Assembly: GCF_002366715.1 (NCBI RefSeq)
Contig: NZ_DFBS01000003.1
Location: forward strand, 50,975-114,974
DNA: 64,000 nt
Source: Halomonas sp. UBA3074
GTDB taxonomy: Bacteria > Pseudomonadota > Gammaproteobacteria > Pseudomonadales > Halomonadaceae
Direction of reading: 5' to 3'
Position 1 is the stretch's first letter; every line of letters starts with the position of its first letter. The notes beneath the pieces are model-generated. The model had not been told where the DNA came from. It did no database searches and was given only the letters and a program-made list of their open reading frames with translations. Positions 18,309 through 26,363 of this stretch are shown here, piece after piece. The translations under genes and the position numbers were made by a program.

Positions 18309-18327
18309 GCAAATGAAAATCAATTCA
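18309..18327 (+). promoter_or_regulatory. Candidate Fur box upstream of the siderophore exporter
   Basis: The 19 bases GCAAATGAAAATCAATTCA match the Fur consensus GATAATGATAATCATTATC at about 12 positions by eye. The site is 70 bases before the exporter start. Confidence 0.5.
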
Positions 18328-18396
18328 TGATTGACTTGGCCCATCAGTGGGGCACAATTTGCCGCTTATAAGCACTAATAGCAGGCAAGGAGACCC

Positions 18397-20049
18397 ATGG
18401 AACTGCTTCACTTAGTATTTCGCCACTACCGCTGGCCTTTTATGGGCGCCATTGCGCTGAGCCTGTTGAGCGCTGGTTTAGGGGTTGGGGTGATTGCCTT
18501 CATCAATCAGCGCTTAATCGAGGTCGGCAGTTTGGCGGCATTGCCGCAGTTTCTAGGCCTCTTAGCGGTCTTGCTGGCGGTAACGCTAGGGACGCAGTTA
18601 GCGCTTACGTTGCTGGGTCATCACTTTGTTTTCGATCTACGCTCCCGCCTGGTGAAGCGAATTCTCGATACGGATATTGAGCGGTTGGAGCAGTTGGGTA
18701 ATTCCACCTTATTGGCCAGCCTTTCCAGTGATGTGCGCAACATCACCATTGGGTTTGTGCGCCTGCCGGAATTGATTCAGGGCGTCGTGCTGACGCTGGC
18801 GTCGGTCGCCTATTTGGCGTGGCTCTCACCCCAAATGGTGGTCATCACTGTGCTATGGATCGCCTTCACGATGGGGGTGGGCTGGTGGCTGGTCTCCAAA
18901 GTGTATCGCCACTTTCACCTCGTGCGGGAGAGCGAGGATCGCCTTTACAAGGATTACCAATCAGCAATAGAAGGGCGCAAGGAGTTGGCGCTCAACCGTG
19001 ACCGCGCCCGCCGCTTTTTTGACGAGCGTTACACGCTCAATGCCCGGGACTACCGTTACCATATCATCCGTGCCGATACCTACCACCTCAGTGCCAATAA
19101 CTGGTCCAACATCATGATGTTGGGCGCTATCGGCGTGGTGTTTTTTCTTTCTAATGGGTTGGGCTGGGCCAACACCACGGTGGCGTCCACTTTTGCGCTG
19201 ACGCTTTTATTTCTGCGCACGCCGTTAATCCAAGCAGTAGGCGCTTGGCCCACACTGATTAGTGCCCAGGTCGCCTTCGATAAGTTGAGCAGCCTGGAGC
19301 TAGCCGAATACCAGCCAAGTTTTGCGGTAGACGATACGCTGACCGACTGGCAGCGCATTGAGCTTGAAGCAGTCACCTACCACTACCCCGCGACTGCCCA
19401 GGGCGAAGGGTTCCAGGTGGGGCCTTTAAATATGACCCTTGAGCGTGGTGAACAGGTGTTTCTGATCGGCGGCAACGGCAGTGGTAAGTCGACCCTGGCC
19501 AGGTTGCTTTCTGGGCTATACCGCCCGCAAAGCGGCGCCATCAAAGTCGATGGCCAAGTGCTCAACGCCGATCAGTGGGAGGCCTTTCGCGCCCGCTTCG
19601 CCAGTGTGTTTACTGATTTTCATCAATTCGATCAAACTATGGGCCCCGAAGGGCAGCCTGCCGACCCTCAGGTCGTTGATACTTGGCTTGAGCGACTGCA
19701 GATGCAGCAAAAATTGCAGTGGGAGGGCGATCGGATCATTAACACCCAGCTCTCCCAAGGGCAACGCAAGCGCCTGGCGCTTTTGCTGGCGATTGCTGAA
19801 AAGCGCGATATCTTACTGCTGGATGAGTGGGCGGCGGATCAAGACCCGCAGTTCCGCCGGCTGTTCTACCGCGAGCTGTTACCGCACTTGAAAGCAATGG
19901 GTAAAACCGTATTTGCGATCAGTCATGACGACAGCTACTTTGTCCACGCTGATCGCTTGCTGGAGATGTCGAAAGGGCAACTAAGCGAGTTGAAAGGCGA
20001 GCAGCGTGCGCGAGCAAGCGAGGACGCGGTTGCACAAATCAATAGCTAA
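18397..20049 (+). CDS. Cyclic-peptide/siderophore-type ABC exporter (YojI/SyrD/PvdE group)
   Basis: A 550-residue half-transporter that fuses six membrane helices (residues ~10-310) to one ATPase domain. Walker A is GGNGSGKST (~363), the signature LSQGQRKR (~455) and Walker B ILLLDEWAADQDP (~475), followed by the switch His in AISHDD. The LDEWAADQDP wording and LSQGQ signature are typical of the cyclic peptide exporter family (TIGR01194), which includes YojI and siderophore precursor exporters. A Fur-like box upstream and convergent fhuF suggest export of a siderophore or its precursor. The real substrate is not shown. Confidence 0.85.
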   Translation: MELLHLVFRHYRWPFMGAIALSLLSAGLGVGVIAFINQRLIEVGSLAALPQFLGLLAVLLAVTLGTQLALTLLGHHFVFDLRSRLVKRILDTDIERLEQLGNSTLLASLSSDVRNITIGFVRLPELIQGVVLTLASVAYLAWLSPQMVVITVLWIAFTMGVGWWLVSKVYRHFHLVRESEDRLYKDYQSAIEGRKELALNRDRARRFFDERYTLNARDYRYHIIRADTYHLSANNWSNIMMLGAIGVVFFLSNGLGWANTTVASTFALTLLFLRTPLIQAVGAWPTLISAQVAFDKLSSLELAEYQPSFAVDDTLTDWQRIELEAVTYHYPATAQGEGFQVGPLNMTLERGEQVFLIGGNGSGKSTLARLLSGLYRPQSGAIKVDGQVLNADQWEAFRARFASVFTDFHQFDQTMGPEGQPADPQVVDTWLERLQMQQKLQWEGDRIINTQLSQGQRKRLALLLAIAEKRDILLLDEWAADQDPQFRRLFYRELLPHLKAMGKTVFAISHDDSYFVHADRLLEMSKGQLSELKGEQRARASEDAVAQINS

Positions 20050-20069
20050 CAGCGCTGAAGGCGGGCGTT

Positions 20070-20858
20070 TTAGCCGGTGACCTGCTTGGCGCGCTTACGC
20101 GCTTGTAGGTCGCAGCCCTCGAGCGGGCAGGTGCCGCAGACATCAAATTCATCCAGCAAGTAGCGCAGGCAGCAGAGCTTGCGCACCCGCTTCACTTCTT
20201 CACTTCCTTCGGGCGTAAAGTAACGCACCGGCTGAAATAGCGGGTTGCGCTTACCGCTAGGGAGCGTACGCGTTTCTAACAGCGCTTTAGCTGCTTCAAG
20301 CGCTGCTTCATTTGCGAACGGGTGCTCGGCCAGCGCATGCACGTAATAATCCAGGTGCCCACCGGCGTTGCTCCAAAACACTCGTTGCGCCGCACCGGAA
20401 ATAGCCGCTAACTGCTCAATCAACGGTGCCCAGTGTTGCTCAATTAGCGTAGTGAAGCGCTCAAACGGGTCATTGGTGGTTAATGGCGAGCCTTCATGCG
20501 GTAGCCAAAGCCGTGCCGTCGCGCCGTTTTCGTTGAAGATCACCTGTACATCATCCAATCCCACCGGCAGGTCTCGGTTGAGCAACAGGTTGGCCGTGAG
20601 CGTAGGGACGGTCAGCGCGTTGAAGTGCCACTTGGACCATAGGGAGACGACTGCCCGCGAGTCACCGTTTGGATATTGAGACGAGAACCGTGCCAAGTCC
20701 TGTTTGAGCCAATTGATATCCCGCCAGCGAGCGGCTTTGAACGCTTCCAGCGGTGGCATTCCACCCACTAAGGGGGGCGAAAAGTTGGCCAGCGGCCCGG
20801 TATAGCAGGCGGCCAACGAAGGCTCGAACAGTGGCGGCTGACGCAGGGCAAGGGGCAT
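20070..20858 (-). CDS. fhuF: FhuF-like ferric siderophore reductase
   Basis: A 262-residue cytoplasmic reductase. The C-terminus has the FhuF [2Fe-2S] pattern CC-x10-C-x2-C (CCLRYLLDEF..VCGTC), and the centre has VFWSNAGGHLDYY, typical of the family. FhuF releases iron from imported ferric hydroxamates by reduction. It is convergent with the exporter (20 bases between stops) and carries its own Fur-like box upstream, so it is probably a separate iron-repressed transcript. The length matches E. coli FhuF. Confidence 0.87.
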   Translation of the reverse strand: MPLALRQPPLFEPSLAACYTGPLANFSPPLVGGMPPLEAFKAARWRDINWLKQDLARFSSQYPNGDSRAVVSLWSKWHFNALTVPTLTANLLLNRDLPVGLDDVQVIFNENGATARLWLPHEGSPLTTNDPFERFTTLIEQHWAPLIEQLAAISGAAQRVFWSNAGGHLDYYVHALAEHPFANEAALEAAKALLETRTLPSGKRNPLFQPVRYFTPEGSEEVKRVRKLCCLRYLLDEFDVCGTCPLEGCDLQARKRAKQVTG

Positions 20859-20910
20859 AACCGAACTCCAACACTAGGCGCTGGGAAATAAGCAGTGACT
20901 TAGGTTAAAC

Positions 20911-20929
20911 GGTAATGACTATCAATTAA
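20911..20929 (-). promoter_or_regulatory. Candidate Fur box upstream of fhuF
   Basis: On the minus strand TTAATTGATAGTCATTACC matches the Fur consensus at about 13 of 19 positions by eye, 53 bases before the fhuF start. Confidence 0.55.
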
Positions 20930-21008
20930 AGGTGTTTGTTGAGAATGGCTACTTTTAAATGACTATGGTTTTAACGGCTACGTTTTAAATGACGGCTTAA
21001 CGGTAACG

Positions 21009-21776
21009 TCATTGCGCAACGGCGATATTGTGCTCTCCGTTGGGGTGTTTCATCACCTGCATTGGCAGGCCATAAATCGCCTCTAAGGTGCTACAGCTCA
21101 TCAAATCACTGGGGCTGCCATGCGCCAATAAGCGGCCGCTATGCAGCGCCATCAACTCGTCGCAGTAGCGTGAGGCCATATTGATATCGTGCAGCACGAT
21201 AATCACGCCCAGGTTCAACTCATCACACAGCTTACGGATCAGCGCCAGCACTTCCATTTGGTGCGCGATATCCAGCGCTGCCAGTGGTTCGTCCAACAGC
21301 AGGAATCGGCTGCCCTGGGCAAGTAGCATCGCCAACCACACTCTTTGACGTTCACCACCAGAGAGCGTGTCGACCAAGCGGTCGGCAAAGGCCTCGGTGT
21401 GCGTGAGGGCAATAGCGCGCTCTACGGCATCTTTATCTTTTTGCGTATGACGCCCCAAGAGCCCATGCCAAGGATAGCGACCGAAGCCCACCAGCTCACG
21501 TCCGGTCAAGTTTTCGGCACTCGGCAAGTGCTGCGGCAAATACGCCACTTGGCGTGCGAATTCGCGGTTTCCCCACTCATTGAGCGGGCGTTGGTCAAAG
21601 TGGATATTGCCCTGGGAGGTAGGCTGCTGCTGGGCCATCAGTTTAATTAACGTCGATTTTCCCGAGCCGTTATGGCCAATCAGACCGTATACCTTGCCCT
21701 CATGAAAGGTGTGTTCAATGGGCGCTAAAAGCGGCTTGCCATTGATTTCAAAGGTGGCGCCTTTGACCTCGAACAT
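21009..21776 (-). CDS. fhuC: Iron-siderophore ABC transporter ATPase (FhuC-like)
   Basis: A 255-residue ATPase of the FhuC/FepC/BtuD class. Walker A is GHNGSGKST (~35), the Q loop is LPQHL, the signature LSGGERQRVW (~140) and Walker B FLLLDEPLAALD, then the switch His in VLHDINMASRYCD. It powers uptake through the double permease FhuB encoded at 23618 on the other strand. AGGAG precedes the ATG. No periplasmic binding protein gene (fhuD) is present in this locus, so that component must lie elsewhere. Confidence 0.9.
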   Translation of the reverse strand: MFEVKGATFEINGKPLLAPIEHTFHEGKVYGLIGHNGSGKSTLIKLMAQQQPTSQGNIHFDQRPLNEWGNREFARQVAYLPQHLPSAENLTGRELVGFGRYPWHGLLGRHTQKDKDAVERAIALTHTEAFADRLVDTLSGGERQRVWLAMLLAQGSRFLLLDEPLAALDIAHQMEVLALIRKLCDELNLGVIIVLHDINMASRYCDELMALHSGRLLAHGSPSDLMSCSTLEAIYGLPMQVMKHPNGEHNIAVAQ

Positions 21777-21822
21777 GAATGACTCCTGGCGGAAGGGTAA
21801 AGAGTAGTAGGTACATTCTAGT

Positions 21823-21841
21823 GCTAATAGTTCTCATTTGT
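21823..21841 (-). promoter_or_regulatory. Candidate Fur box upstream of fhuC
   Basis: On the minus strand ACAAATGAGAACTATTAGC matches the Fur consensus at about 12 of 19 positions by eye. It sits in the 108-base gap between the cytochrome b stop and the fhuC start, so fhuC may have its own promoter as well as read-through. Confidence 0.45.
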
Positions 21842-21883
21842 AACCTGGTGGCAATAATAAAATGTCTATCAACCTCGGCTCCT

Positions 21884-22495
21884 TTAACCCATCAAACGCG
21901 CCCATATTGAATCCCTGAACCATAAGCGATGAACCAGGGCAATAACGATATGACCGATGATGAGTCCAAAGAGCAGCCAGGAAAGTGGACTATGCAGCAC
22001 GCCGGCAGGAGCCATCATCCAGGTGATGTTACGCTCTGCTTCGGGCAGTAATTCAAGGCCGTAGAATTGGAGCGCTCCACCACGGCCATACTGTCGCAAT
22101 AGACCAAAAGCGGGCAGCCACAGCAGCAGTCCATAAAAGGTGATATGGACGATACGGGCAATTTGCCCGCTAATTCCCGGTGGGGCCAGTGGGCGATGCT
22201 GACGATTACTCAATGCCCAGCCAAGGCGGGCCAGGGTCCCGAGTAAGATTAGCAAGCCCAGGGAACCGTGCGGGCCAATGCTTGATAGAAAGACGATGAG
22301 TGTGTTTTCGCCCATGGCTCGCCAAGCCAGTACGACGATAAATTGAAATAAAACCAGCGCCGCCGTAAGCCAGTGTAAAGCCCGACTAATACGCCCAAAG
22401 TGATGCGCGCTGTCTCGCCAGCCAATAGGCGTGTGAGTTGGCTTGCTTGTGTGGCTACTGTTTAACGCCGTGTTGTTTGCCGTTCCTTTAACCAT
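21884..22495 (-). CDS. Cytochrome b561 family protein in siderophore operon
   Basis: A 203-residue four-helix diheme cytochrome. Likely heme-ligand His residues occur in ISRALHWLTAAL (helix 1), GPHGSLGLLIL (helix 2), RIVHITFYGLLLWLP (helix 3) and IGHIVIALVHRLW (helix 4). The start at 22495 is chosen because its ATG overlaps the end of the siderophore-interacting protein gene by 8 bases, a typical coupled start; the longer open frame upstream is antisense-like. Its place between the siderophore reductase and fhuC suggests it supplies or drains electrons for ferric-siderophore reduction. That role is inference. Confidence 0.82.
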   Translation of the reverse strand: MVKGTANNTALNSSHTSKPTHTPIGWRDSAHHFGRISRALHWLTAALVLFQFIVVLAWRAMGENTLIVFLSSIGPHGSLGLLILLGTLARLGWALSNRQHRPLAPPGISGQIARIVHITFYGLLLWLPAFGLLRQYGRGGALQFYGLELLPEAERNITWMMAPAGVLHSPLSWLLFGLIIGHIVIALVHRLWFRDSIWARLMG

Positions 22496-23444
22496 TGGCC
22501 TTGCCCTGTCGCCAGTAGCCCATGCTGGTAACGTACTGCTTGGGGAGCCCGCACTCGTTGACCAGATAGCGACGCAGCTGCATAGCGACCTTGGTTTCAG
22601 CGGCGATCCAGGCGTAGAAGGGCGCGTTGTCGTCCAGGGTGGCGGGTTCCCAGAGCGGGCCATCCTCATCGTCGCTTTCGTCGTTGGTCGTGGCGCTGGT
22701 AGTGGTGCTGGTAGTGGGATTAGCAGGCATGCCGCCTAGCGTTTGAATCTCCCTATGCAGATCGATATCACGCAGCGCTCTCATCAGCAGCTCACCGTGT
22801 TGGCAGCCGGGCTCAGCGTCGCGGGCCAGCCAGCGCAGCTTGGCGGCCTGGGGCAGCGGCTGAACGTCGTCGCCACGAGGCACTTCGAACAGCGCTTCGA
22901 CCTTGGGTTTGAGCGGCAAATCATCAAGGGTTTCCAGAATGCCGGCAGCAGCGGGTAGGGCGGTTTCATCGGCGATGATCAGAATGCGGCGTACGCCTTG
23001 GGGCGGCTTCCACTCGTAGCCTAGCGTTGGGCCATCCGCATCAGCGATAGGAGCCGTCATGGCTAGGCGGTCGCCGGGACGGGCCTGCATAGCCCAGCGT
23101 GAAGCGGGCCCCGTGTCACCGTGGAGCACGAACTCCACGTCCACCTCGGCTTTTTCCGGGCGCAGGGCGCGGATAGTATAAGTGCGCGCAGAAGGTCGCT
23201 GGGCATCCGGCAGGGCACGGTAGGCGCTATACCAGTCGTGCTCGTCCAGTTTGGCGATTTCAAATAAAGGGTCGAGAGTACCGCCTCCTTCCGGGAAGAA
23301 CAGTTTGACGCGCTGATCCGGTGCGTAAGTGGTCATCTGGCTAACGGCAGGGCCGCTGAACGTAAATCGAACTAATGAGGCGCTGACCTGGGTGCGCCGG
23401 GTGAGGGTGATATCGAATAGCTGGTAGCTCGGTTTGGCTGCCAT
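22488..23444 (-). CDS. Siderophore-interacting protein (NAD(P)H-dependent ferric reductase)
   Basis: A 318-residue FAD protein of the ViuB/YqjH/SIP family: an N-terminal FAD-binding barrel (RFTFSGPAV, DQRVKLFFP, RTYTIRALRP, FVLHGDTGPASRWA), then the SIP nucleotide-binding domain (IIADETALPAAAGIL, YAWIAAETKVAMQLRRYL, GYWRQG). It reduces ferric siderophores in the cytoplasm. AGGGAGG ahead of the ATG at 23444 fixes the start. An insert of roughly 25 residues rich in Thr, Ser, Asp and Glu lies near residue 245-270. Together with fhuF this gives the locus two distinct ferric reductases. Confidence 0.9.
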   Translation of the reverse strand: MAAKPSYQLFDITLTRRTQVSASLVRFTFSGPAVSQMTTYAPDQRVKLFFPEGGGTLDPLFEIAKLDEHDWYSAYRALPDAQRPSARTYTIRALRPEKAEVDVEFVLHGDTGPASRWAMQARPGDRLAMTAPIADADGPTLGYEWKPPQGVRRILIIADETALPAAAGILETLDDLPLKPKVEALFEVPRGDDVQPLPQAAKLRWLARDAEPGCQHGELLMRALRDIDLHREIQTLGGMPANPTTSTTTSATTNDESDDEDGPLWEPATLDDNAPFYAWIAAETKVAMQLRRYLVNECGLPKQYVTSMGYWRQGKANG

Positions 23445-23480
23445 AGAATTGCCTCCCTTAATAAAGGGGTCAATTGTAGT

Positions 23481-23499
23481 GCTAATCGTTATCATTTAG
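23481..23499. promoter_or_regulatory. Candidate Fur box shared by SIP gene and fhuB
   Basis: GCTAATCGTTATCATTTAG (minus strand CTAAATGATAACGATTAGC) matches the Fur consensus at about 13 of 19 positions by eye. A second, partly overlapping ATAGTTATCAT follows at 23505. The site lies between the divergent starts and could control both directions. Confidence 0.6.
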
Positions 23500-23617
23500 A
23501 ATCGATAGTTATCATACAATGACTGACTTCCAAACACGATTAAGGCTAACCAATGACGCTGCTGCCTACTGCCGCCCCTTCGGCAAGTGCCTCGTTTATG
23601 AAAGGGGATTGCTCGCT

Positions 23618-25618
23618 ATGTTAGGCACTGCTCAATTCGCCCAGCGAATGGGAGGGATGTCGCCAGCGAAAGCCTGCCTGTTGCTTAGCCTGCCGATGGT
23701 GGTGCTGTTTTGGCTGGGGTTGCAGGGCCAAGGCGGTTTTGCACTGGGACTAAAGGCCCTTGTGGCGCCCTCTTTTGAGAACGTTGACGAGCTGCTGCTT
23801 TATTACGCTTGGTGGCCGCGCCTCTCGATTGCTTTGCTCGCCGGTGGTGGGTTGGGCCTAGCGGGTGTGCTGATGCAGCAGGTGCTGCGCAATCCGCTGG
23901 CCTCGCCCACTACCTTGGGCGTGGCATCGGGCGCGAACTTGGCGCTGATGACGGCCACCTTACTGGCACCGGGGCTGCTGGTTGCCGGGCGCGAATGGGT
24001 GGCGTTGTTGGGCGGGGCGCTGGCGGTGGGCTTAGTATTTCTGCTTTCGTGGCGGCGCGGGCTGGCGCCCATTGTGGTGGTGCTGGCGGGCTTGGTGGTA
24101 AATCTCTACTTAGGAGCGCTCTCCACAGCGCTCCTGCTTTTCAACCACGAAGCGCTCTCGGGGCTGTTGATTTGGGGTGCTGGTTCGCTAGCGCAAAATG
24201 GTTGGGACGGCGTTGCGATACTTTGGCCCCGGCTGGCCATTAGCTGCGTAGCGGCCTGGTTTTTATTGCGTCCGCTGGCCGTGTTGGAACTGGATGATGC
24301 AAGCGCCAAGAGCCTGGGGGTTTCGCTTGCCTATCTACGTTTTGCGGGCATGGGGCTGGCGGTGTTTATTACCGGTAGCATTGTTAGCGTGGTAGGCATC
24401 ATTGGCTTTATTGGCTTGGCCGCACCCAATATTGTACGCATGGCGGGCGCGCGCCGGTTAGGGCCACGGCTACTTTGGTCGACCCTTTTGGGGGCTGTAC
24501 TATTAGCCACGACGGATTTATTGCTACAGCAGTTTTCCGGTATGGCGGCTGCCTTTATCCCTACCGGTGCGATTACCGGTGCCCTGGGGGCGCCACTATT
24601 AATGTGGCTGATTCCGCGCTTAAAACTGCAGGGCGACCGGCCGCCAAAAAGCGCGAGAGTCTTCACGCATCGCCACCCTGCACCCTCGCGGCTAGCTGCT
24701 GGGTTACTGCTCGCGTTACTGGGAGCTACGGTTCTGGGTTTGTTGTTTGGCCAGGGCGTCGATGGCTGGTATTGGCTAGCGCCCGATAACTGGAATGTGA
24801 TGCAGTGGCGCATGCCCCGGGTGATGGCAGCGGCGGCCAGCGGGTTGATGCTGGCGATTGCGGGCACCATTCTTCAGCGCCTTTCAGCCAACCCCATGGC
24901 CAGCCCCGAAGTATTGGGTATCAGCGGTGGCTGCGCCATTGCGCTGATTTTGGGGATTTTTCTGCTGCCTGCGCCCACCAATATGATGCTGATTGGTGTC
25001 GGCACCTTAGGGGCGTTTGCGACCCTGCTAGTGCTGGTCGGCATCAATCGCAAAAGTGGTTTTCTCCCTGAACGCTTACTGCTGACCGGGGTGGCCGTCA
25101 GTGCGCTATTTGATGCAGTGCGCAGCGTAATGCTGGCAGGCGGCGACCCACGCGGCCAGCAGGTGATTGCGTGGCTGGCAGGTTCAACCTATTACGTAGA
25201 CGTTAGCAATGCGGTGGTGGTCGGCGGGATTGCGGCGGTGCTGGCGCTAGTCACGCTGCCTTTTACCCGCTGGCTGGATATCTTGCCGTTAGGCGCACCA
25301 ACCGCCAAAGCCCTTGGGGTAACGCTCAACCGTGCCCGCTTGGCGTTACTACTATTAGTGGCGCTGCTCACCGCCTGCGCCACTCTCGTAGTGGGGCCGC
25401 TTTCGTTTATTGGCCTGCTGGCGCCGCACATGGCCCGATTAGTGGGCTTTTCTCGGGCTAAGCAGCATCTGCTGGGGGCGGCGTTAATCGGTATGCTGTT
25501 GATGGTGCTGGCGGATTGGGTGGGGCGTCAGGTTATCTTCCCCTACGAGATACCGGCGGGCTTGGTCGCCTCCTTAATTGGCGGTGCTTACTTTATGTGG
25601 GGGCTGCGGCGGCTTTAA
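23618..25618 (+). CDS. fhuB: Iron-hydroxamate ABC permease, fused double domain (FhuB)
   Basis: A 666-residue inner-membrane permease made of two tandem FecCD-type domains, each with about ten helices. Domain 1 carries RLSIALLAGGGLGLAGVLMQ, NPLASPTTLGVASG and FIGLAAPNIVR; domain 2 repeats these as RVMAAAASGLMLAIAGTILQ, NPMASPEVLGISGG and FIGLLAPHMAR. Such fusion is characteristic of FhuB. The start is uncertain: ATG 23618 has AAAGGGG eleven bases upstream and begins close to the first helix, whereas ATG 23519 lies inside the Fur-like region without a ribosome site. Works with FhuC. Confidence 0.88.
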   Translation: MLGTAQFAQRMGGMSPAKACLLLSLPMVVLFWLGLQGQGGFALGLKALVAPSFENVDELLLYYAWWPRLSIALLAGGGLGLAGVLMQQVLRNPLASPTTLGVASGANLALMTATLLAPGLLVAGREWVALLGGALAVGLVFLLSWRRGLAPIVVVLAGLVVNLYLGALSTALLLFNHEALSGLLIWGAGSLAQNGWDGVAILWPRLAISCVAAWFLLRPLAVLELDDASAKSLGVSLAYLRFAGMGLAVFITGSIVSVVGIIGFIGLAAPNIVRMAGARRLGPRLLWSTLLGAVLLATTDLLLQQFSGMAAAFIPTGAITGALGAPLLMWLIPRLKLQGDRPPKSARVFTHRHPAPSRLAAGLLLALLGATVLGLLFGQGVDGWYWLAPDNWNVMQWRMPRVMAAAASGLMLAIAGTILQRLSANPMASPEVLGISGGCAIALILGIFLLPAPTNMMLIGVGTLGAFATLLVLVGINRKSGFLPERLLLTGVAVSALFDAVRSVMLAGGDPRGQQVIAWLAGSTYYVDVSNAVVVGGIAAVLALVTLPFTRWLDILPLGAPTAKALGVTLNRARLALLLLVALLTACATLVVGPLSFIGLLAPHMARLVGFSRAKQHLLGAALIGMLLMVLADWVGRQVIFPYEIPAGLVASLIGGAYFMWGLRRL

Positions 25619-25736
25619 TCGCATAAGAAAAACTAATGCCCCATTAGCAAGATGATTTTTAGTTATCACGGCTGCCCGGTACCTTAGTGCCACCTTTTAA
25701 ACGTAGCGCACTTATTTTGACACTGGGGATTGGGCA

Positions 25737-26351
25737 ATGTGGGAAAGTTACCTCACCGGGCTGCTGGTTTGCGGCGGTATTATCATGGCAATTGGCGCGC
25801 AGAACGCCTATATCTTGGGGCTAGCTATTCGCCGTGAGTACCATTGGTGGTCAGCGGGTCTTTGCATGAGTGCGGATATTATCCTGCTTACGGCCGGTAT
25901 GTTCGGGGTGAGCGCCTTCCTGCTGACGATGCCCAGTGCGCTGGAGGCAATGCGCTGGGTTGGGGTCGTATTTTTAAGCTGGCTGGCGGCCCAAGCGTTA
26001 TTTAGAGCCGTTAGTGGACGGCAAGGGTTGAGCGCCGAAGCGGGCAAAGCGCGCAGCTTAACCAAAGTGATTGTCGCCACCCTTGCCGTCACCGTGCTCA
26101 ACCCCCAAGTGTACTTGGATACGCTGTTGCTGATACCCGCCATCGGTGCCCAGCAGGAGAGCGCTGGTGTTTTTGTGGCGGGGGCCTCTACGGCTTCCAT
26201 ACTCTGGTTTAGCCTGCTGGCGTGGGGTGGCGCCGCGCTATCGCCCTGGCTATCAAAGCCTATTGCATGGCGCATTATCGATGCCCTGATAGGATTAATG
26301 ATGGCGGGTATCGCCGTTCATCTCGCCCTGGATGCTTCCTCTTTTCATTAG
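25737..26351 (+). CDS. argO: LysE/ArgO-type basic amino acid exporter
   Basis: A 204-residue inner-membrane exporter with five or six helices. The LysE/ArgO signature GGIIMAIGAQNAYILGLAIRR is at residues ~13-33 and VTVLNPQVYLDTLLLI at ~118-133; E. coli ArgO has the same LNPHVYLDT block. It pumps out surplus arginine or lysine. Its expected regulator ArgP is encoded at 17372-18238 on the minus strand. In many genomes the two genes are adjacent and divergent; here 7.5 kb of siderophore genes lies between them. It is convergent with ltaE, 12 bases between stops. Confidence 0.87.
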   Translation: MWESYLTGLLVCGGIIMAIGAQNAYILGLAIRREYHWWSAGLCMSADIILLTAGMFGVSAFLLTMPSALEAMRWVGVVFLSWLAAQALFRAVSGRQGLSAEAGKARSLTKVIVATLAVTVLNPQVYLDTLLLIPAIGAQQESAGVFVAGASTASILWFSLLAWGGAALSPWLSKPIAWRIIDALIGLMMAGIAVHLALDASSFH

Positions 26352-26363
26352 GCCGATTCGCCA

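Noticed and set aside
21884..22669. A 261-codon reading of the cytochrome b gene with 58 extra N-terminal residues
   Set aside because: The extra residues are Pro/Ser-rich, overlap the siderophore reductase gene and precede a coupled ATG near the first membrane helix.
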